A stretch of 64,000 nucleotides of DNA from Alkalimarinus sediminis. Its GTDB lineage: Bacteria > Pseudomonadota > Gammaproteobacteria > Pseudomonadales > Oleiphilaceae. This document shows positions 35,720 to 46,675 of this stretch, in pieces (within the stretch, counting starts at the first letter, position 1; the number at the start of each line of letters is the position of its first letter). Below the pieces are notes generated by a model that did not search any database, was not told the origin of the DNA, and saw only the letters and a list, made by a program, of their open reading frames with translations. The stretch is from NCBI RefSeq assembly GCF_026427595.1, contig NZ_CP101527.1:4025001-4089000 (forward strand). The letters run 5' to 3'. The position numbers and the translations under genes were made by a program.

Positions 35720-37339
35720 ATGAGCTGGTTCAAAAATCTAAAGATCTTTTACAAGATTATGTTGATTCTGGGTGTCTATGTTGTTGCTCTAGCCATTAAT
35801 ACCACCATTGGTGTTAGCTCACTGCTTTCAACTCAAGGCCATCTGGTTAAGCTTGAACAGAAGATTTATGACTCGGTCATACTCGCCACGGTTAACGATA
35901 CACTATTAAAACGTGCTGATGAGCTACTGACTCAGGCCGTTAGCTTCTCAGAAGACGACCTGAAACTACAGGGCATTGAGAGCATTAACCAACTGACTAA
36001 AAACTTACAACAACTTGAAAAACTTGATACTGAACGACTAACAGAGCTGAAAGATATCGACAGCAATGTTAAGAAGTACCAAGCGATTGCCGTTCCCCTT
36101 GTGGAAGCCATGCTTAGTGACGAAGCCGACTTTTCAGCACTTCAAGGCCAGATAAAAGCCAAAGCAGAGCTATTCGAAGCCACCAATAAAGCGCTCACTC
36201 ATTACCAACAGATTGTTAATAAAGAGTTTAAAGTAACAATTGGAAAAGCGGTCGCCAGTGGCGAAGATGCACTTTATACTAGCAGCGCCATCAGCGCGGT
36301 ATTTTTTGTGGTCTTAGCATTGTTTATTACCTATATCGCCTCAGCCATCAGTAGCACGGCTAATCAGTTAAGTGGTTCATTGAAAGAGTTGTCTGAGGGC
36401 GAAGGTGAACTTAGCCAGCGTATTCCGGTCAACGGTCGTGATGAGTTAGGGTCAACGGCCTCTAACTTCAACAGTTTTATGGACAAGTTGAGCAGTATCG
36501 TTCGCAGTATCATGAATGTGTCGAACCCATTACTTGAAACCGCTAATGATCTCGACTCAAATACTCAGCAGGTTCGAAGCGTCACCGACCAACTCGGTGT
36601 AAAAGCCCGCGAAGCAAAACAAGCAATGGACGAGATCACGCAGTCCATCTCTGAAATCAGCACCTCAGCCTCTGATGCCAGTGTTGCAATGCAAGACACC
36701 GAAGACCGCACAAATAAAGGCTTGGAAATAGTTACCACTACGATTGCCAATTCTAAAGACCTTAACTCACAAATCATTAATGCGGCTGAACTGGTTGAGA
36801 GACTCGCTAAAGACACAGAGAACGTCGCCAACATTCTAGATGTCATCTCAACAATTGCAGAGCAAACCAACTTGCTTGCACTCAATGCGGCTATTGAAGC
36901 CGCTCGTGCAGGTGAGCAAGGCCGAGGGTTTGCAGTGGTCGCAGACGAAGTACGTGCACTAGCCTCAAAAACCGGTGATGCCACCACCGAAATACGCAAT
37001 GTTCTTAATCGCCTTGAAGAGGCCGCTGTCTCAACCGTTAATGCCATGGAATCTGCCAAGGGGCAGTCTGAAATGAGCGAGAACTGCGCGGTTGAGACAG
37101 GAGATTATCTAGAGCAGATTAAGCAACAGGTCGAGCAGGTTAACGGAATGAACATGACGATTGCTGCCGCTACCGAAGAGCAAACCATGGTGGTGTCAAA
37201 CGTGAGTGAAATTATTACCGCGATGGTTGAGTCAGTTGAGTCCACCGAAGTTTCATTCAGTGAGTTAGCTGTCCTAGCCAATAAACTATTGAGTGCGTCT
37301 GATTCACTTAAAGAGTCAACATCGCAATTTAAATTATAG
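35720..37339 (+). CDS. Methyl-accepting chemotaxis protein
   Basis: This 539-residue receptor has two membrane segments (about 9-33 and 190-211), bounding a periplasmic helical ligand domain of about 155 residues. HAMP follows (about 212-265; [21 protein letters not shown]), then a signalling coiled coil with the hallmark [37 protein letters not shown] near residues 383-419. The next gene on the other strand is a porin/PstS-like pair, which could relate to the same ligand. Its stop codon is inside a 20-bp tandem duplication. Confidence 0.94.
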   Translation: MSWFKNLKIFYKIMLILGVYVVALAINTTIGVSSLLSTQGHLVKLEQKIYDSVILATVNDTLLKRADELLTQAVSFSEDDLKLQGIESINQLTKNLQQLEKLDTERLTELKDIDSNVKKYQAIAVPLVEAMLSDEADFSALQGQIKAKAELFEATNKALTHYQQIVNKEFKVTIGKAVASGEDALYTSSAISAVFFVVLALFITYIASAISSTANQLSGSLKELSEGEGELSQRIPVNGRDELGSTASNFNSFMDKLSSIVRSIMNVSNPLLETANDLDSNTQQVRSVTDQLGVKAREAKQAMDEITQSISEISTSASDASVAMQDTEDRTNKGLEIVTTTIANSKDLNSQIINAAELVERLAKDTENVANILDVISTIAEQTNLLALNAAIEAARAGEQGRGFAVVADEVRALASKTGDATTEIRNVLNRLEEAAVSTVNAMESAKGQSEMSENCAVETGDYLEQIKQQVEQVNGMNMTIAAATEEQTMVVSNVSEIITAMVESVESTEVSFSELAVLANKLLSASDSLKESTSQFKL

Positions 37340-37370
37340 TTTTCTTAATTAAATTACAGTTTTCTTAATT
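37331..37370 (+). repeat. 20-bp tandem duplication across a stop codon
   Basis: AAATTATAGTTTTCTTAATT (37331-37350) is repeated with one change at 37351-37370. The receptor's last codons and TAG stop (37337-37339) lie in the first copy. In the second copy TAG reads CAG, so the duplication did not change the protein end. Confidence 0.9.
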
Positions 37371-37503
37371 CACCGTGAATCCCAGCATTCAACTACCCCT
37401 GCTGGGACTCTCCCCTTCACAAGAATGAAAAGTACAACTATTTGCAGAGTGTTGCTTGGTTAGCACTCTAACTGAGTGGCCACCACAACGCTCAATCAGA
37501 GAC

Positions 37504-37722
37504 TTAACGCGCCGCCCGATCTGCCATTTTCCAATCACGCATAAAGTGCTGTTTCTGATCTATCATCTTCTGATAGACAGAAATAATCACATCTCGATTT
37601 CGACTGGAAGACTGTTGCAGTTGACTGACCCGGTGCTGAAGCTCTACCACTTCATTTACCAGGCGACTTTTGACATGATTCCTATAAGAATCATACTGAT
37701 GCATATTCGGCTTTATATCCAT
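37504..37722 (-). CDS. Small helical protein of unknown function
   Basis: This 72-residue basic protein is largely helical (VKSRLVNEVVELQHRVSQLQQSSSR, then a second helix). Heptad-like Leu/Val spacing suggests a coiled coil. ATG 37722 has GGGAAG upstream. No family was recognised. Its neighbours are a chemotaxis receptor (convergent) and the arc operon end; no functional link is visible. Confidence 0.68.
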   Translation of the reverse strand: MDIKPNMHQYDSYRNHVKSRLVNEVVELQHRVSQLQQSSSRNRDVIISVYQKMIDQKQHFMRDWKMADRAAR

Positions 37723-37905
37723 AACTCACTTCCCTTTTGAGTAATGTCATCTAAATCGTTTAAATTATTATATTAATATCACCCTCAAGTATAGAGGGCC
37801 CGTTTAAGAATTTCACTATTCGAAGCACTAAAAAACATACATTTACCGCACAATTTGATCATTTTATGTACGGGGTCTCATATTTTTTATCTATAACAGC
37901 TCATA

Positions 37906-37944
37906 AAGCCACCTTGAATGACACAAAAACAGACAAAGTGGCTT
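37906..37944 (-). terminator. Hairpin at end of the arginine/V-ATPase gene run
   Basis: AAGCCAC and GTGGCTT pair around a 25-base loop (inner AA/TT pairs can extend it). It lies about 13 bases past the minus-strand stop at 37957. The T run is weak. Confidence 0.45.
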
Positions 37945-37956
37945 GAGTTAAAGCTA

Positions 37957-39366
37957 TCAACTTACCAGTACACCTACCGTTAAAGTCGCCATAATTAGCG
38001 CAGTTATCAATAACATTAGGGGCCAGATAAACTTTAACCATCGTTCATAGGGTACACGCCCAATAGCCAGACCACCCATCACCACAGCAAATGTTGGGTT
38101 AATCAAGTTTACCAACCCACTGGCCGATTGAAATGCTGTAACGGCTAAATGGCTTGCTACACCTGAAAACTCCGCTAGTGGTGCCATAATAGGCATAGAA
38201 AGCACAGCAAGACCCGATGAAGAAGGCACAAAGAAGGATAACATTACCTGCACTCCAAACATTGCATTAACAAAACCTGCTTCAGACAGCCCGCTGACCA
38301 TTCCTTCAGATGCATGCAGTATGGTGCCAGTCAGATGACCGGAGTCCATAATCACCACAATACCTCTGGCCAACCCGATAACTAAGGCCACACCTAGCAA
38401 CTCCCGCGCGCCCTCTACGAAAGTATCGGTGTACTCTTGCTCACCCATTCGAGCCACAATCGCTACCACAATTGAGGCAGCTAGAAACAGTGCAGACATT
38501 TCTGCCATCCACCAACCTAGTACCGAAACACCGTATACTAGCATCCCGAATGAGGCCGCAAAGATAGCCATAATGATCTTCTGCTTGCCAGTAAAGGTGC
38601 TAATAGTGGTATGGTCTCGGTCTTTCAGAAAGTGTGTTTTATTGCTTTCGGCCATATCGCTAACAATTGAGCAGGTAGGGTCATTTTTTACTTTAGACGC
38701 ATAACGCATCACATACCCAATACAGATCAACAGCCCCGCGATAAGAATAAACAAGCGGAAGCCCATGCCTTCTGTGAACGGTATGCCCGCTGCATCAGCA
38801 GCGATAACCGTCGCAAAGGGGTTGATCGTCGAACCCAGCGTACCAATTCCAGCTCCGATCAAAATGATAGCGACAGCAGTAACCGAGTCATAACCCGCTG
38901 CAATGATGACAGGGATAATTAACGCATAAAATGCCAAGGTTTCTTCCGCCATTCCATAAATAGTGCCACCCGCTGCAAACGCTGACATCAAAATGGGGAT
39001 CATCAAAATTTCTTTGCCTTTTAACTTAGCGGTTACTCGCCCTATACCTGCATCAATGGCGCCTGTTTTATTCACAACACCTAAAAAGCCGCCAATAAAC
39101 AACACGAATAACGCCACATCAATGGCACTCGCTTCGTAACTGTCAGGGTCATAGAACCCCGCTACAGGCGCTTTGAGCACATCTGTAATGCCTTGAGGGT
39201 TTTGCTCAACCAGATGATAAGAACCTGACACTGGAACATCCTTTCCCAGCTTTTCATTCTTAACCATTTCGTATTCGCCTGCCGGCACTACCCAAGTCAG
39301 CATTGCCATCAGCACAATGAGCCCGAACAGAATCGTGTAGGCAGTAGGAAACTTAAAATGTCCCAT
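37957..39366 (-). CDS. YfcC-family carrier (C4-dicarboxylate/basic amino-acid type)
   Basis: This 469-residue inner-membrane protein of the YfcC/DcuC family has about 12 helices. Features are FPTAYTILFGLIVLMAMLTWVVPAGEYE at the N-terminus, AEETLAFYALIIPVIIAAGYD and FVPSSSGLAVLSMPIMAPLAEF. It is the last gene of a run with arcC, arcB, arcA and arcD (42-base gap), a position in which YfcC-type carriers recur with arginine deiminase operons. It could exchange ornithine, citrulline or a carboxylate; not settled by sequence. Confidence 0.85.
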   Translation of the reverse strand: MGHFKFPTAYTILFGLIVLMAMLTWVVPAGEYEMVKNEKLGKDVPVSGSYHLVEQNPQGITDVLKAPVAGFYDPDSYEASAIDVALFVLFIGGFLGVVNKTGAIDAGIGRVTAKLKGKEILMIPILMSAFAAGGTIYGMAEETLAFYALIIPVIIAAGYDSVTAVAIILIGAGIGTLGSTINPFATVIAADAAGIPFTEGMGFRLFILIAGLLICIGYVMRYASKVKNDPTCSIVSDMAESNKTHFLKDRDHTTISTFTGKQKIIMAIFAASFGMLVYGVSVLGWWMAEMSALFLAASIVVAIVARMGEQEYTDTFVEGARELLGVALVIGLARGIVVIMDSGHLTGTILHASEGMVSGLSEAGFVNAMFGVQVMLSFFVPSSSGLAVLSMPIMAPLAEFSGVASHLAVTAFQSASGLVNLINPTFAVVMGGLAIGRVPYERWLKFIWPLMLLITALIMATLTVGVLVS

Positions 39367-39408
39367 ATGTCACCTCTTTCCGTTTATTGAATTTATCGAG
39401 TTTGACTG

Positions 39409-40338
39409 CTACCAGTACTCAATCGCTCCACAGCGGCTACTTATTGTTGTACCCGCTTCACCCTTGAGCATTTTTACTGCATTTTTTAAATTACCAATAC
39501 AGGCCACCCCACCGGTTGCACGCGCAAAGTCGCAGGCTGCTTCAACTTTAGGCCCCATCGAGCCATCGGCAAAACTCAGCTCAGATATTGCATTAGGAGA
39601 AGCTTTACTAATCGCCTGTTGATTCTCTTGACCCCAGTTTGTGTATACAGCCTCCACGTCGGTGAGAATTAAATAGGCATCTGCACCCAGCTCTTTAGCT
39701 AACAAGGCACCCGCACGATCTTTATCAATGACCGCTTCAACACCCGTTAGCGTGCCGTCATTCTTATACATGGTCGGGATACCCCCGCCACCCGCACAAA
39801 TAACGACGACATGTTGGTCTGCTAACATCTTGATTACATTGATTTCAAAAATACGTTTGGGTAACGGAGACGCCACCACGCGTCGCCAATGCTCACCGTC
39901 CGGTTTAATGGCCCAGCCTCTAGAGGCGGCTAGTTGTTCAGCTTTCTCTTTGCTGTAAACAGGCCCAATAAACTTGGTGGGGTTCTGAAACGCTGGGTCA
40001 TTAGGGTCTACTTCAATTTGAGTCAGCAGCGTGGCAAAACGTTGCTCCGCAGGCATCAAATTACCCATCTGCTGCTCAATCATATAGCCAACCTGACCTT
40101 CTGATTCAGCCCCTAATACATCTAGCGGATAAGCATCTACTTCTTCATAAGCTGCCGCCTGCAGTGCTAGTAACCCCACCTGAGGACCATTACCATGGGC
40201 AATGATCAACTGATGGTCTTTAGCAATTTCTGCCAGTGACTCTGCGGCAATACGAATATTCTCTTGTTGATTTTCAGCCGTCATCGGCTGCCCTCTTTGG
40301 AGCAACGCATTGCCCCCAAGTGCTACAACAACTTTCAT
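39409..40338 (-). CDS. arcC: Carbamate kinase
   Basis: This 309-residue amino-acid kinase-fold enzyme carries the N-terminal [13 protein letters not shown], the [16 protein letters not shown] loop and [11 protein letters not shown], plus [18 protein letters not shown] in the ATP site. It converts carbamoyl phosphate and ADP to ATP, ammonia and CO2, the energy-yielding step of arginine fermentation. Start directly follows arcB with a five-base gap. All active-site stretches look intact. Confidence 0.96.
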   Translation of the reverse strand: MKVVVALGGNALLQRGQPMTAENQQENIRIAAESLAEIAKDHQLIIAHGNGPQVGLLALQAAAYEEVDAYPLDVLGAESEGQVGYMIEQQMGNLMPAEQRFATLLTQIEVDPNDPAFQNPTKFIGPVYSKEKAEQLAASRGWAIKPDGEHWRRVVASPLPKRIFEINVIKMLADQHVVVICAGGGGIPTMYKNDGTLTGVEAVIDKDRAGALLAKELGADAYLILTDVEAVYTNWGQENQQAISKASPNAISELSFADGSMGPKVEAACDFARATGGVACIGNLKNAVKMLKGEAGTTISSRCGAIEYW

Positions 40339-40343
40339 ATCAA

Positions 40344-41342
40344 TTACCCCAGCGTTGCGACTAGAACCGCTTTTATGGTGTGCATGCGGTTTTCAGCCTG
40401 CTCAAATGCAATATTGTAATCAGACTCAAATACGCCATCATTTACTTCTAATCCGTTCAGGCCATACTCTTCTTCAATCTCTTTACCAACCTCGGTTTCG
40501 TTGTTGTGAAACGCCGGTAAACAGTGCATAAACTTAACGTGGTTATTATTGGTTTTAGCCACCACATCAAGGTTCACCTGATAGGGTTTCATTAATTTAA
40601 CTCGCTCAGCCCAGGCCTCTTTAGGCTCACCCATTGAGACCCACACGTCGGTATATAAGAAATCAACACCATCAACCCCTTCATCTACACTTTCAGTTAA
40701 GGTTATTTTGGCTTCTGTCTTTTTTGCGATCTCTTTACAGGTTGCAAGCAGTTCATCAGACGGCCAAAACTGTTTCGGCCCGACTAAACGAATATCCATC
40801 CCCATTAAAGAAGCACCTACCAGAAGCGAGTTGCCCATGTTATTGCGAGCATCACCCAGGTAGGCAAATTTAATCTGATGCAACTCTTTGCCCCGGCCAT
40901 ACTCTTTCATCGTCAAGAAGTCAGCCAGAATTTGGGTGGGATGAAATTCATCTGTCAGGCCATTCCACACGGCAACACCAGAGTATTTAGATAACGCTTC
41001 AACATCATCTTGACGGAAACCTCTAAACTCTATGCCGTCATACATTCTTCCCAATACTCTAGCGGTATCTTTAACTGACTCTTTCTTGCCCATTTGAGAG
41101 CCACCGCCGATGTAGGTGACGTTAGCCCCTTGATCAAAAGCGGCGACTTCAAACGCACAGCGGGTACGGGTAGAGTTTTTTTCAAAAATCAGGCAGATAT
41201 TCTTACCCTTCAGTTTTTGAGTCTCTGTTCCTGCATATTTTGCGCGTTTTAGGTCACGGGCAAGGTCTAACAGGTATTCAATTTCACGAGGGGTAAAGTC
41301 GAGTAGTTTGGTGAACCCACGCATTTTTAAGTTGAATGACAT
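40344..41342 (-). CDS. arcB: Catabolic ornithine carbamoyltransferase
   Basis: This 332-residue transferase has the carbamoyl-phosphate motif [13 protein letters not shown] (STRTR), the [12 protein letters not shown] segment and the ornithine-site [16 protein letters not shown]. In this operon it runs in the catabolic direction, splitting citrulline into ornithine and carbamoyl phosphate. It sits between arcA and arcC, the usual order. The anabolic ArgF is expected elsewhere in the genome. Confidence 0.96.
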   Translation of the reverse strand: MSFNLKMRGFTKLLDFTPREIEYLLDLARDLKRAKYAGTETQKLKGKNICLIFEKNSTRTRCAFEVAAFDQGANVTYIGGGSQMGKKESVKDTARVLGRMYDGIEFRGFRQDDVEALSKYSGVAVWNGLTDEFHPTQILADFLTMKEYGRGKELHQIKFAYLGDARNNMGNSLLVGASLMGMDIRLVGPKQFWPSDELLATCKEIAKKTEAKITLTESVDEGVDGVDFLYTDVWVSMGEPKEAWAERVKLMKPYQVNLDVVAKTNNNHVKFMHCLPAFHNNETEVGKEIEEEYGLNGLEVNDGVFESDYNIAFEQAENRMHTIKAVLVATLG

Positions 41343-41380
41343 AGTGCTATCTCCTTGAATGAAAGTTGAGTAACTGCTGT

Positions 41381-42619
41381 TTAGATATCATCTCGATCAA
41401 TTGGGCAGCTCATACAACGAGCACCGCCTCGGCCTCGTCCTAATTCATCGCCGGGTATGGCAATAACCTTAATGCCTTCTTTCTGCATTCTATCGATGGT
41501 GTAGTGGTTACGCTCATAACCAATGACCACGCCAGGTCTGATGGTTAATACGTTATTGGCGTCGTTCCATTGCTCACGCTCTGCTGCAAAAATATCACCA
41601 CCACCCGTCGGCACCATGCGTACTCGTTCAACGCCCGCTAAATGGGCTAACGTTTTAAAGAAGCTCTGCCGTTCATGAACAATAACGTCACCATCATCAC
41701 CTGGCGTCAGGCTAAAGTGTCGACTATCGTCATTCACCACAGCGGGGTAATAGGTAAACGCATCATGATCAAGCATGGTCAATACTGTGTCTAAGTGCAT
41801 AGCCGCACGAGATTGGCCTAAATCAACCGCCACTACTTCGTTTGCTGCGCCATTGGCAAATAGTGATCTCGCCAAAGCTTCAATTCCTTGAGGAGTGGTT
41901 CGTTCTGATATGCCTATCAGCACCTTTCCTCGACCGATAACCTCTACATCACCCCCTTCAATGGTGGCACCTTCATAGTTCTTATCTTCTTTACCGTACC
42001 AGTATTCGAAATCGCCATTTTTGAACATGGGGTGAAACTGGTAGATCGCTTTTAAGTGTACCGTTTCTCTGCGACGAGCAGGTTTGGCCATTGGGTTAAC
42101 TGACACCCCGCCATACACCCAACAAGAGGTATCTCGAGTAAACAGGTGGTTAGGTAAAGGCTCAATCACGAAGCTGTTTTCTTGCAGCATGTGCCCCTTG
42201 AGACTCTTGGGTGTGGTTTTTAGCAGCTCAGGATCGATATCAACAATGGCAACTCCGCCGGTAAGGCGCTTAGATAGCTCACGATTATCGAACTCTTCCA
42301 TATAGCTGCGAACTTCCCGAGCCATAGTGGCACCAAATCTGAGCTCAGAGCATTGTTGATCAAGCACCCACTTTTTAGCCTCGGGGTCCGCAAGCGTCTC
42401 TGCCAACAGGTCGTTGAGCAAAAAGACCTCTACGTCATGCTCAACCAAGGTGTTATGAAACTTGTCATGCTCTTCACCCGCCTTACCAATGCGCAAGACA
42501 TCATCAAACAGCAACTCATCGCAGTTACTCGGCGTTAAACGAGCAAGGCCTAATTGAGGGCGATGCAATATCACTCGGTTTAACTTGCCAATCTCTGATC
42601 CAACATATAGCCGACTCAT
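41381..42619 (-). CDS. arcA: Arginine deiminase
   Basis: This 412-residue guanidine-group hydrolase converts arginine to citrulline and ammonia. It begins [17 protein letters not shown]. The catalytic cysteine is Cys402 in [13 protein letters not shown], and substrate-binding signatures include [48 protein letters not shown] and [18 protein letters not shown]. arcB follows after 38 bases. Confidence 0.97.
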   Translation of the reverse strand: MSRLYVGSEIGKLNRVILHRPQLGLARLTPSNCDELLFDDVLRIGKAGEEHDKFHNTLVEHDVEVFLLNDLLAETLADPEAKKWVLDQQCSELRFGATMAREVRSYMEEFDNRELSKRLTGGVAIVDIDPELLKTTPKSLKGHMLQENSFVIEPLPNHLFTRDTSCWVYGGVSVNPMAKPARRRETVHLKAIYQFHPMFKNGDFEYWYGKEDKNYEGATIEGGDVEVIGRGKVLIGISERTTPQGIEALARSLFANGAANEVVAVDLGQSRAAMHLDTVLTMLDHDAFTYYPAVVNDDSRHFSLTPGDDGDVIVHERQSFFKTLAHLAGVERVRMVPTGGGDIFAAEREQWNDANNVLTIRPGVVIGYERNHYTIDRMQKEGIKVIAIPGDELGRGRGGARCMSCPIDRDDI

Positions 42620-42666
42620 AACACTATCTCCTTACCCATTTCAATTTGCTTTCAATAGATCAAGTT

Positions 42667-44040
42667 CTAACTCTTTTTACGCTGCCAGCGAGCCCACACA
42701 TAGACCGGTACACTTGCTAGTAACAATATAGTTCCCCAATACACTACTTCTTGCCCCGCACCGATAATGGCACCAATGACATAGGTGAATGAGAAAATCG
42801 TGATGAATAGTTGCTTGCCCCACTCAATTTCGCTAGTTCTGCCTTCGATAACACTAATCATGATGCTGGCTAGAGAGCAAAATAGATATGGGATCAGACT
42901 TGAGAGTGTTGCTAATAGAATTATGAAGGTAAACAGGTCAACCAAATCACCTGAAAAGTTGCTCATAATAAGTAACGATAGCAACACTGTTGAGATAAAC
43001 ATCCCTGCCACAGGACGCCCTCGTGAGTCTTGCTTACCAAATACTTTGGGGAATAACCCCGCCTTGGCCGCTGCCATAGGGACCTCTGCCTGAATAAGCA
43101 ACCAACCATTTAACGAACCTAAACAAGAGACAACCGCGCCCACCGCGACAAAATAGAACCCCCAGCTACCCCAAACCCGTTGCGCCGCATCTGCGAAAGG
43201 TGCATTTGACGCTTGCAGCTCAGCAGGAGTCATAATGCCGTAAATTGAAATAGAGACCAGCAGGTAAATAATGGCGACAAACCCGGTGCCAAATACAGTT
43301 GCTCGTGGAATCGTGCGTCTAGGGTTATCTACATTGCCTGCAGGTACAGTGGCAGACTCAAGCCCTAAAAATGCCCATAGCGTTAGAGCACAGGTAGCAA
43401 AGATAGCCGTAATATTACTCTCTTCACTGGTATTAACATCTGCAAAATTGGCCGGCTCAAAGTAGGCAAAACCTATCGTGGCAAATGCTAGTAAAGGCAA
43501 AATTTTAAGTATTGTTGTAGCTAACTGAATAGCACCAACAGCCTTAACACCTCGAAGATTGACAAAGAACAGCCCCCACACTACAGCCATTGTTGCGCCT
43601 ATCGCCATTAGCGAGTCTGTTTTTAAGACTGGAAAAAACACCGTTAAATAGCTAATAAAGGCGACCGCCAATGCCGCATTACCAGTCCAGGCCGCTATCC
43701 AGTGCCCCCAAGCCACAAAGAAGCCTGCTAGATCTCCAAAACCTGCTTGAGCATAGGCGAATGGCCCACCGTTTTTAGCTGACTGTAACGTCAACCTTGC
43801 AAATACCAGCGCCAGAATAATCGAACCAACGCCTGTAATTAGCCAACCAAACAGACTAATGGGGCCATACTGGCCGAGTGAAGCCGGCAGTAGGAAAATG
43901 CCAGAGCCAATCATATTGCCAACCACTAACGACGAGCATACCCATATACCTATGCGTTTAGTGTCGCGCTTTTTTTCAACCGCGTTATTACTTGCCTTGG
44001 TCACCAACGGAGGCTGACTAATAGTAGTTTCGGTATTCAA
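42667..44040 (-). CDS. arcD: Arginine/ornithine antiporter (APC superfamily)
   Basis: This 457-residue amino-acid/polyamine/organocation transporter has about 12 helices, the first with the substrate-binding GSGIFLLPASLG. It resembles the basic amino acid antiporters, and its place next to arcA fits exchange of external arginine for internal ornithine. It lies only 15 bases after V-ATPase subunit A and 47 bases before arcA, so it bridges the two gene groups. Confidence 0.93.
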   Translation of the reverse strand: MNTETTISQPPLVTKASNNAVEKKRDTKRIGIWVCSSLVVGNMIGSGIFLLPASLGQYGPISLFGWLITGVGSIILALVFARLTLQSAKNGGPFAYAQAGFGDLAGFFVAWGHWIAAWTGNAALAVAFISYLTVFFPVLKTDSLMAIGATMAVVWGLFFVNLRGVKAVGAIQLATTILKILPLLAFATIGFAYFEPANFADVNTSEESNITAIFATCALTLWAFLGLESATVPAGNVDNPRRTIPRATVFGTGFVAIIYLLVSISIYGIMTPAELQASNAPFADAAQRVWGSWGFYFVAVGAVVSCLGSLNGWLLIQAEVPMAAAKAGLFPKVFGKQDSRGRPVAGMFISTVLLSLLIMSNFSGDLVDLFTFIILLATLSSLIPYLFCSLASIMISVIEGRTSEIEWGKQLFITIFSFTYVIGAIIGAGQEVVYWGTILLLASVPVYVWARWQRKKS

Positions 44041-44055
44041 TAGAAAAACCTTTCA

Positions 44056-45960
44056 TTACACTTCTGTTTGCTCAGGTGACTCAGTAGCCACCTTTGACTG
44101 CGTTGTTGACTCGGCTAGTAAGCCATCTATCTGATGCAGATATTTTTTATAGGCATCACTATTCATTTCTGAATAGTTCAAGTTTTTGAAGGTGTCGGTC
44201 ATTCGACTAAACCAACGTCGCGTCACCGCTTTAGATTCAAACACCATGTCGGTATCTACAATATTCACCAGCAACGAAAAGCTATCTTTCTGGCGTTCAA
44301 TACTGGTTGAAACATCCACCGAATCAAACGCATCTTGCTGTAGGTAAACCATATCCACTAACGTTGATTTCTGTTGGGTAACAAAGTCATCCTGACTAAC
44401 ACCTTCTTCGCCCGTTACCTGCATCATGCGGGATATTTCATCCCCTCTTATAAGCAAACCATTAATATGCTTAACGCCGTCTAGCCAAGACGCCCCCATG
44501 TTCTCTAAAAACCAGGGCGCCAACTGCTCCGCGTAGCGGCTCCATGACTGTAAAGGGTCAACGGCAGGATAGAAGCGCTTATAAGCTCGGTCATAACTAA
44601 GCCCCAAAAAGGTTTTGACGGTATTCAGTGTGCCCTGTGTTACGGGTTCTTCGAAGTTGCCCCCTGCTGGCGACACCGTGCCAATGAGCGTTAGTGAACC
44701 TTCACTATTGTCATTAGTTTTAATAACGCCGGCTCGCTCATACAGATTACGTATGGATGATTCCAGATACGCCGGAAATGCCTCTTCGCCGGGTATCTCT
44801 TCTAATCGCCCTGAGGTTTCTCTCATGGCTTGGGCCCAGCGAGAAGTAGAGTCTGCAATCAGCAGTACTTCATAGCCCATCTGACGGTAATATTCACCGA
44901 GTGTAACGCCGGTATATATCGAGGCTTCACGAGCGGCCACGGGCATTGATGAGGTATTACAGATAATGATGGTACGATCCATCAGGGTGCCGCCCGTATG
45001 GGGGTCTTGTAATTGGGGGAACTCAGTAATGGTTTCAACTACCTCGCCAGCTCGCTCTCCACAGGCCACCACGATAACGATATCGACATCTGAATAACGT
45101 GATATGAGGTTTTGCAGTACGGTTTTTCCCGCGCCAAATGGGCCCGGTATACACCCCGTTCCGCCTTTAGCAATCGGGAAGAACGTATCAATGAGCCTTA
45201 GTGTTGTGATCATGGGTGATGTGGGATATTGACGTTCACTGCTGCCATTTTTGATTAAATTCACCGGCAACGGCATACGCACCGGCCAACGCTGCACCAT
45301 AGAAATATCGTGGAGTTTGCCCTTATCATCACGAAGTCTGGCGATAACTGTCTCAACGGGGAAGGTTCCTTCCTGAATCCACTCTATCGTCAATACCCCT
45401 CGCAACCTAAACGGCACCATTATTTTGTGATTAAAGCGCCCCTCTTGAACCGTACCGAGCACATCACCTGGCATGACCTGATCTTCAACCCGCCCTTTTG
45501 CTGAAAACGCCCATTTAGCATTTCTATCCAGTGCCGCAGCCACTTCACCACGCAATAGGAACTTGCCATTCATAACTTCTAAACGATGCAGTGGGTTTTG
45601 AAGTCCATCATACACTTGGCGCAATAGGCCAGGCCCTAGCTCAACAGACAATAACTGACCGCTCTGCTCTACCGGGTCACCAATAGCTACGCCTGTGGTG
45701 TCTTCATAAACCTGAACATCCGCGCGCTTGCCTCTTACTCTAAGTATTTCAGCTTTGAGTCTCTCCTGCTTACCTGCACCATTAGGTTTAGGGCAGATAA
45801 ACACCACTTCGTTTTTAACCAGCGGAATCGTTGCTTCACCTAATGGCAGTGTTTCGATGGTTACAACATCATCACTTACAGACACAACACGAGCCGTGGC
45901 AGAAATGGTATTGTTTTCCATCGGTTCCTCACTTATACCGTTATTTTCAGTCCCGCTCAT
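44056..45960 (-). CDS. ntpA: V-type ATPase catalytic subunit A
   Basis: This 634-residue catalytic subunit has the Walker A GPFGAGKTVLQN (about residues 270-281), the Walker B-like region with VLLIADSTSRWAQAMRE, and the non-homologous insert typical of V/A-type A subunits (about 120-200). It hydrolyses ATP to drive the membrane rotor. Its start overlaps the DUF2764 stop (ATGA); an internal ATG at 45921 with GAGGAA upstream is a possible alternative. It is last of the V-ATPase set and followed directly by arcD. Confidence 0.94.
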   Translation of the reverse strand: MSGTENNGISEEPMENNTISATARVVSVSDDVVTIETLPLGEATIPLVKNEVVFICPKPNGAGKQERLKAEILRVRGKRADVQVYEDTTGVAIGDPVEQSGQLLSVELGPGLLRQVYDGLQNPLHRLEVMNGKFLLRGEVAAALDRNAKWAFSAKGRVEDQVMPGDVLGTVQEGRFNHKIMVPFRLRGVLTIEWIQEGTFPVETVIARLRDDKGKLHDISMVQRWPVRMPLPVNLIKNGSSERQYPTSPMITTLRLIDTFFPIAKGGTGCIPGPFGAGKTVLQNLISRYSDVDIVIVVACGERAGEVVETITEFPQLQDPHTGGTLMDRTIIICNTSSMPVAAREASIYTGVTLGEYYRQMGYEVLLIADSTSRWAQAMRETSGRLEEIPGEEAFPAYLESSIRNLYERAGVIKTNDNSEGSLTLIGTVSPAGGNFEEPVTQGTLNTVKTFLGLSYDRAYKRFYPAVDPLQSWSRYAEQLAPWFLENMGASWLDGVKHINGLLIRGDEISRMMQVTGEEGVSQDDFVTQQKSTLVDMVYLQQDAFDSVDVSTSIERQKDSFSLLVNIVDTDMVFESKAVTRRWFSRMTDTFKNLNYSEMNSDAYKKYLHQIDGLLAESTTQSKVATESPEQTEV

Positions 45961-46652
45961 GACATCACCCTCAATTCTTCTAACGGTGTTTTCAAACCGT
46001 TTTGCACCAGTTGTTCAAAATGTTGTTTTGCCACCTCAGCGTTATAACGACACCACCGGTCTACCAGATCCCATTTCATGGCGTATAGCCATACATCTGA
46101 CAGTGAGTATTGCTCATCCGGTTGAATCCTTGAGTAGTAGTGCCACTCAGTGCTTAACAAGTGGCGTTCAAGGCCATAGCTATCCCCTGACTCCAGTCGT
46201 TCTCTCGCATCTATCAACCAAGGAAAGCGTGACTCCAGTTTGAAGGTAGGATGACTCCAATTATTCACAATATGACCAACGTAATGACCGTAACCCCAGA
46301 CAGTATTCTGTTGCGGTGCTGACTGCCCCTGCTTTCTGCGTCTAAGTGCAGACATAATTGTGCGCATATCCATCCGCCACATCTGCCACTCGCGTATGTC
46401 TGATGACCCCAGCTCATCCATCAATCGGTTGGCCTGTCTAACTAGCTTTTCATCACTATCATCAAACGCTATTTGCCCCCAATAAAAAGTAGTGGCGAGC
46501 TTTTTCAACAGCGTTCGCGATTCAAAGTCCAACATATTAAAACGCTTACGCAATTGGATAGCCGTAATTGGAGGTCGCTTGCGTACAAAGGGGTTCTCTA
46601 AGTACGGCAGCGAGCAGAGCAAGTCGATATATCGTCCATTACCGTTAGCCAT
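45957..46652 (-). CDS. DUF2764 V-ATPase-associated subunit
   Basis: This 231-residue soluble, Trp- and Arg-rich protein (YIDLLCSLPYLENPF at the start) matches DUF2764, known from V-ATPase operons of chlamydiae, spirochaetes and Bacteroidetes that lack canonical subunit C. A place in the central stalk or V1-V0 junction is the simplest idea. ATG 46652 has AAGG eight bases upstream; ATG 46658 and GTG 46661 are alternatives. It overlaps subunit A by four bases. Confidence 0.82.
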   Translation of the reverse strand: MANGNGRYIDLLCSLPYLENPFVRKRPPITAIQLRKRFNMLDFESRTLLKKLATTFYWGQIAFDDSDEKLVRQANRLMDELGSSDIREWQMWRMDMRTIMSALRRRKQGQSAPQQNTVWGYGHYVGHIVNNWSHPTFKLESRFPWLIDARERLESGDSYGLERHLLSTEWHYYSRIQPDEQYSLSDVWLYAMKWDLVDRWCRYNAEVAKQHFEQLVQNGLKTPLEELRVMS

Positions 46653-46675
46653 AGTCATCACCTTAGGGTTATCGG

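Noticed and set aside
36565-37059. Long minus-strand open frame (164 codons) inside the chemotaxis receptor
   Set aside because: Antisense to the conserved signalling domain; Ser/Ala-rich composition is the usual mirror of a helical coiled-coil gene and no ribosome site is seen.
45728-46243. Plus-strand 171-codon frame across the subunit A / DUF2764 junction
   Set aside because: Shadow of two coupled conserved genes on the other strand.
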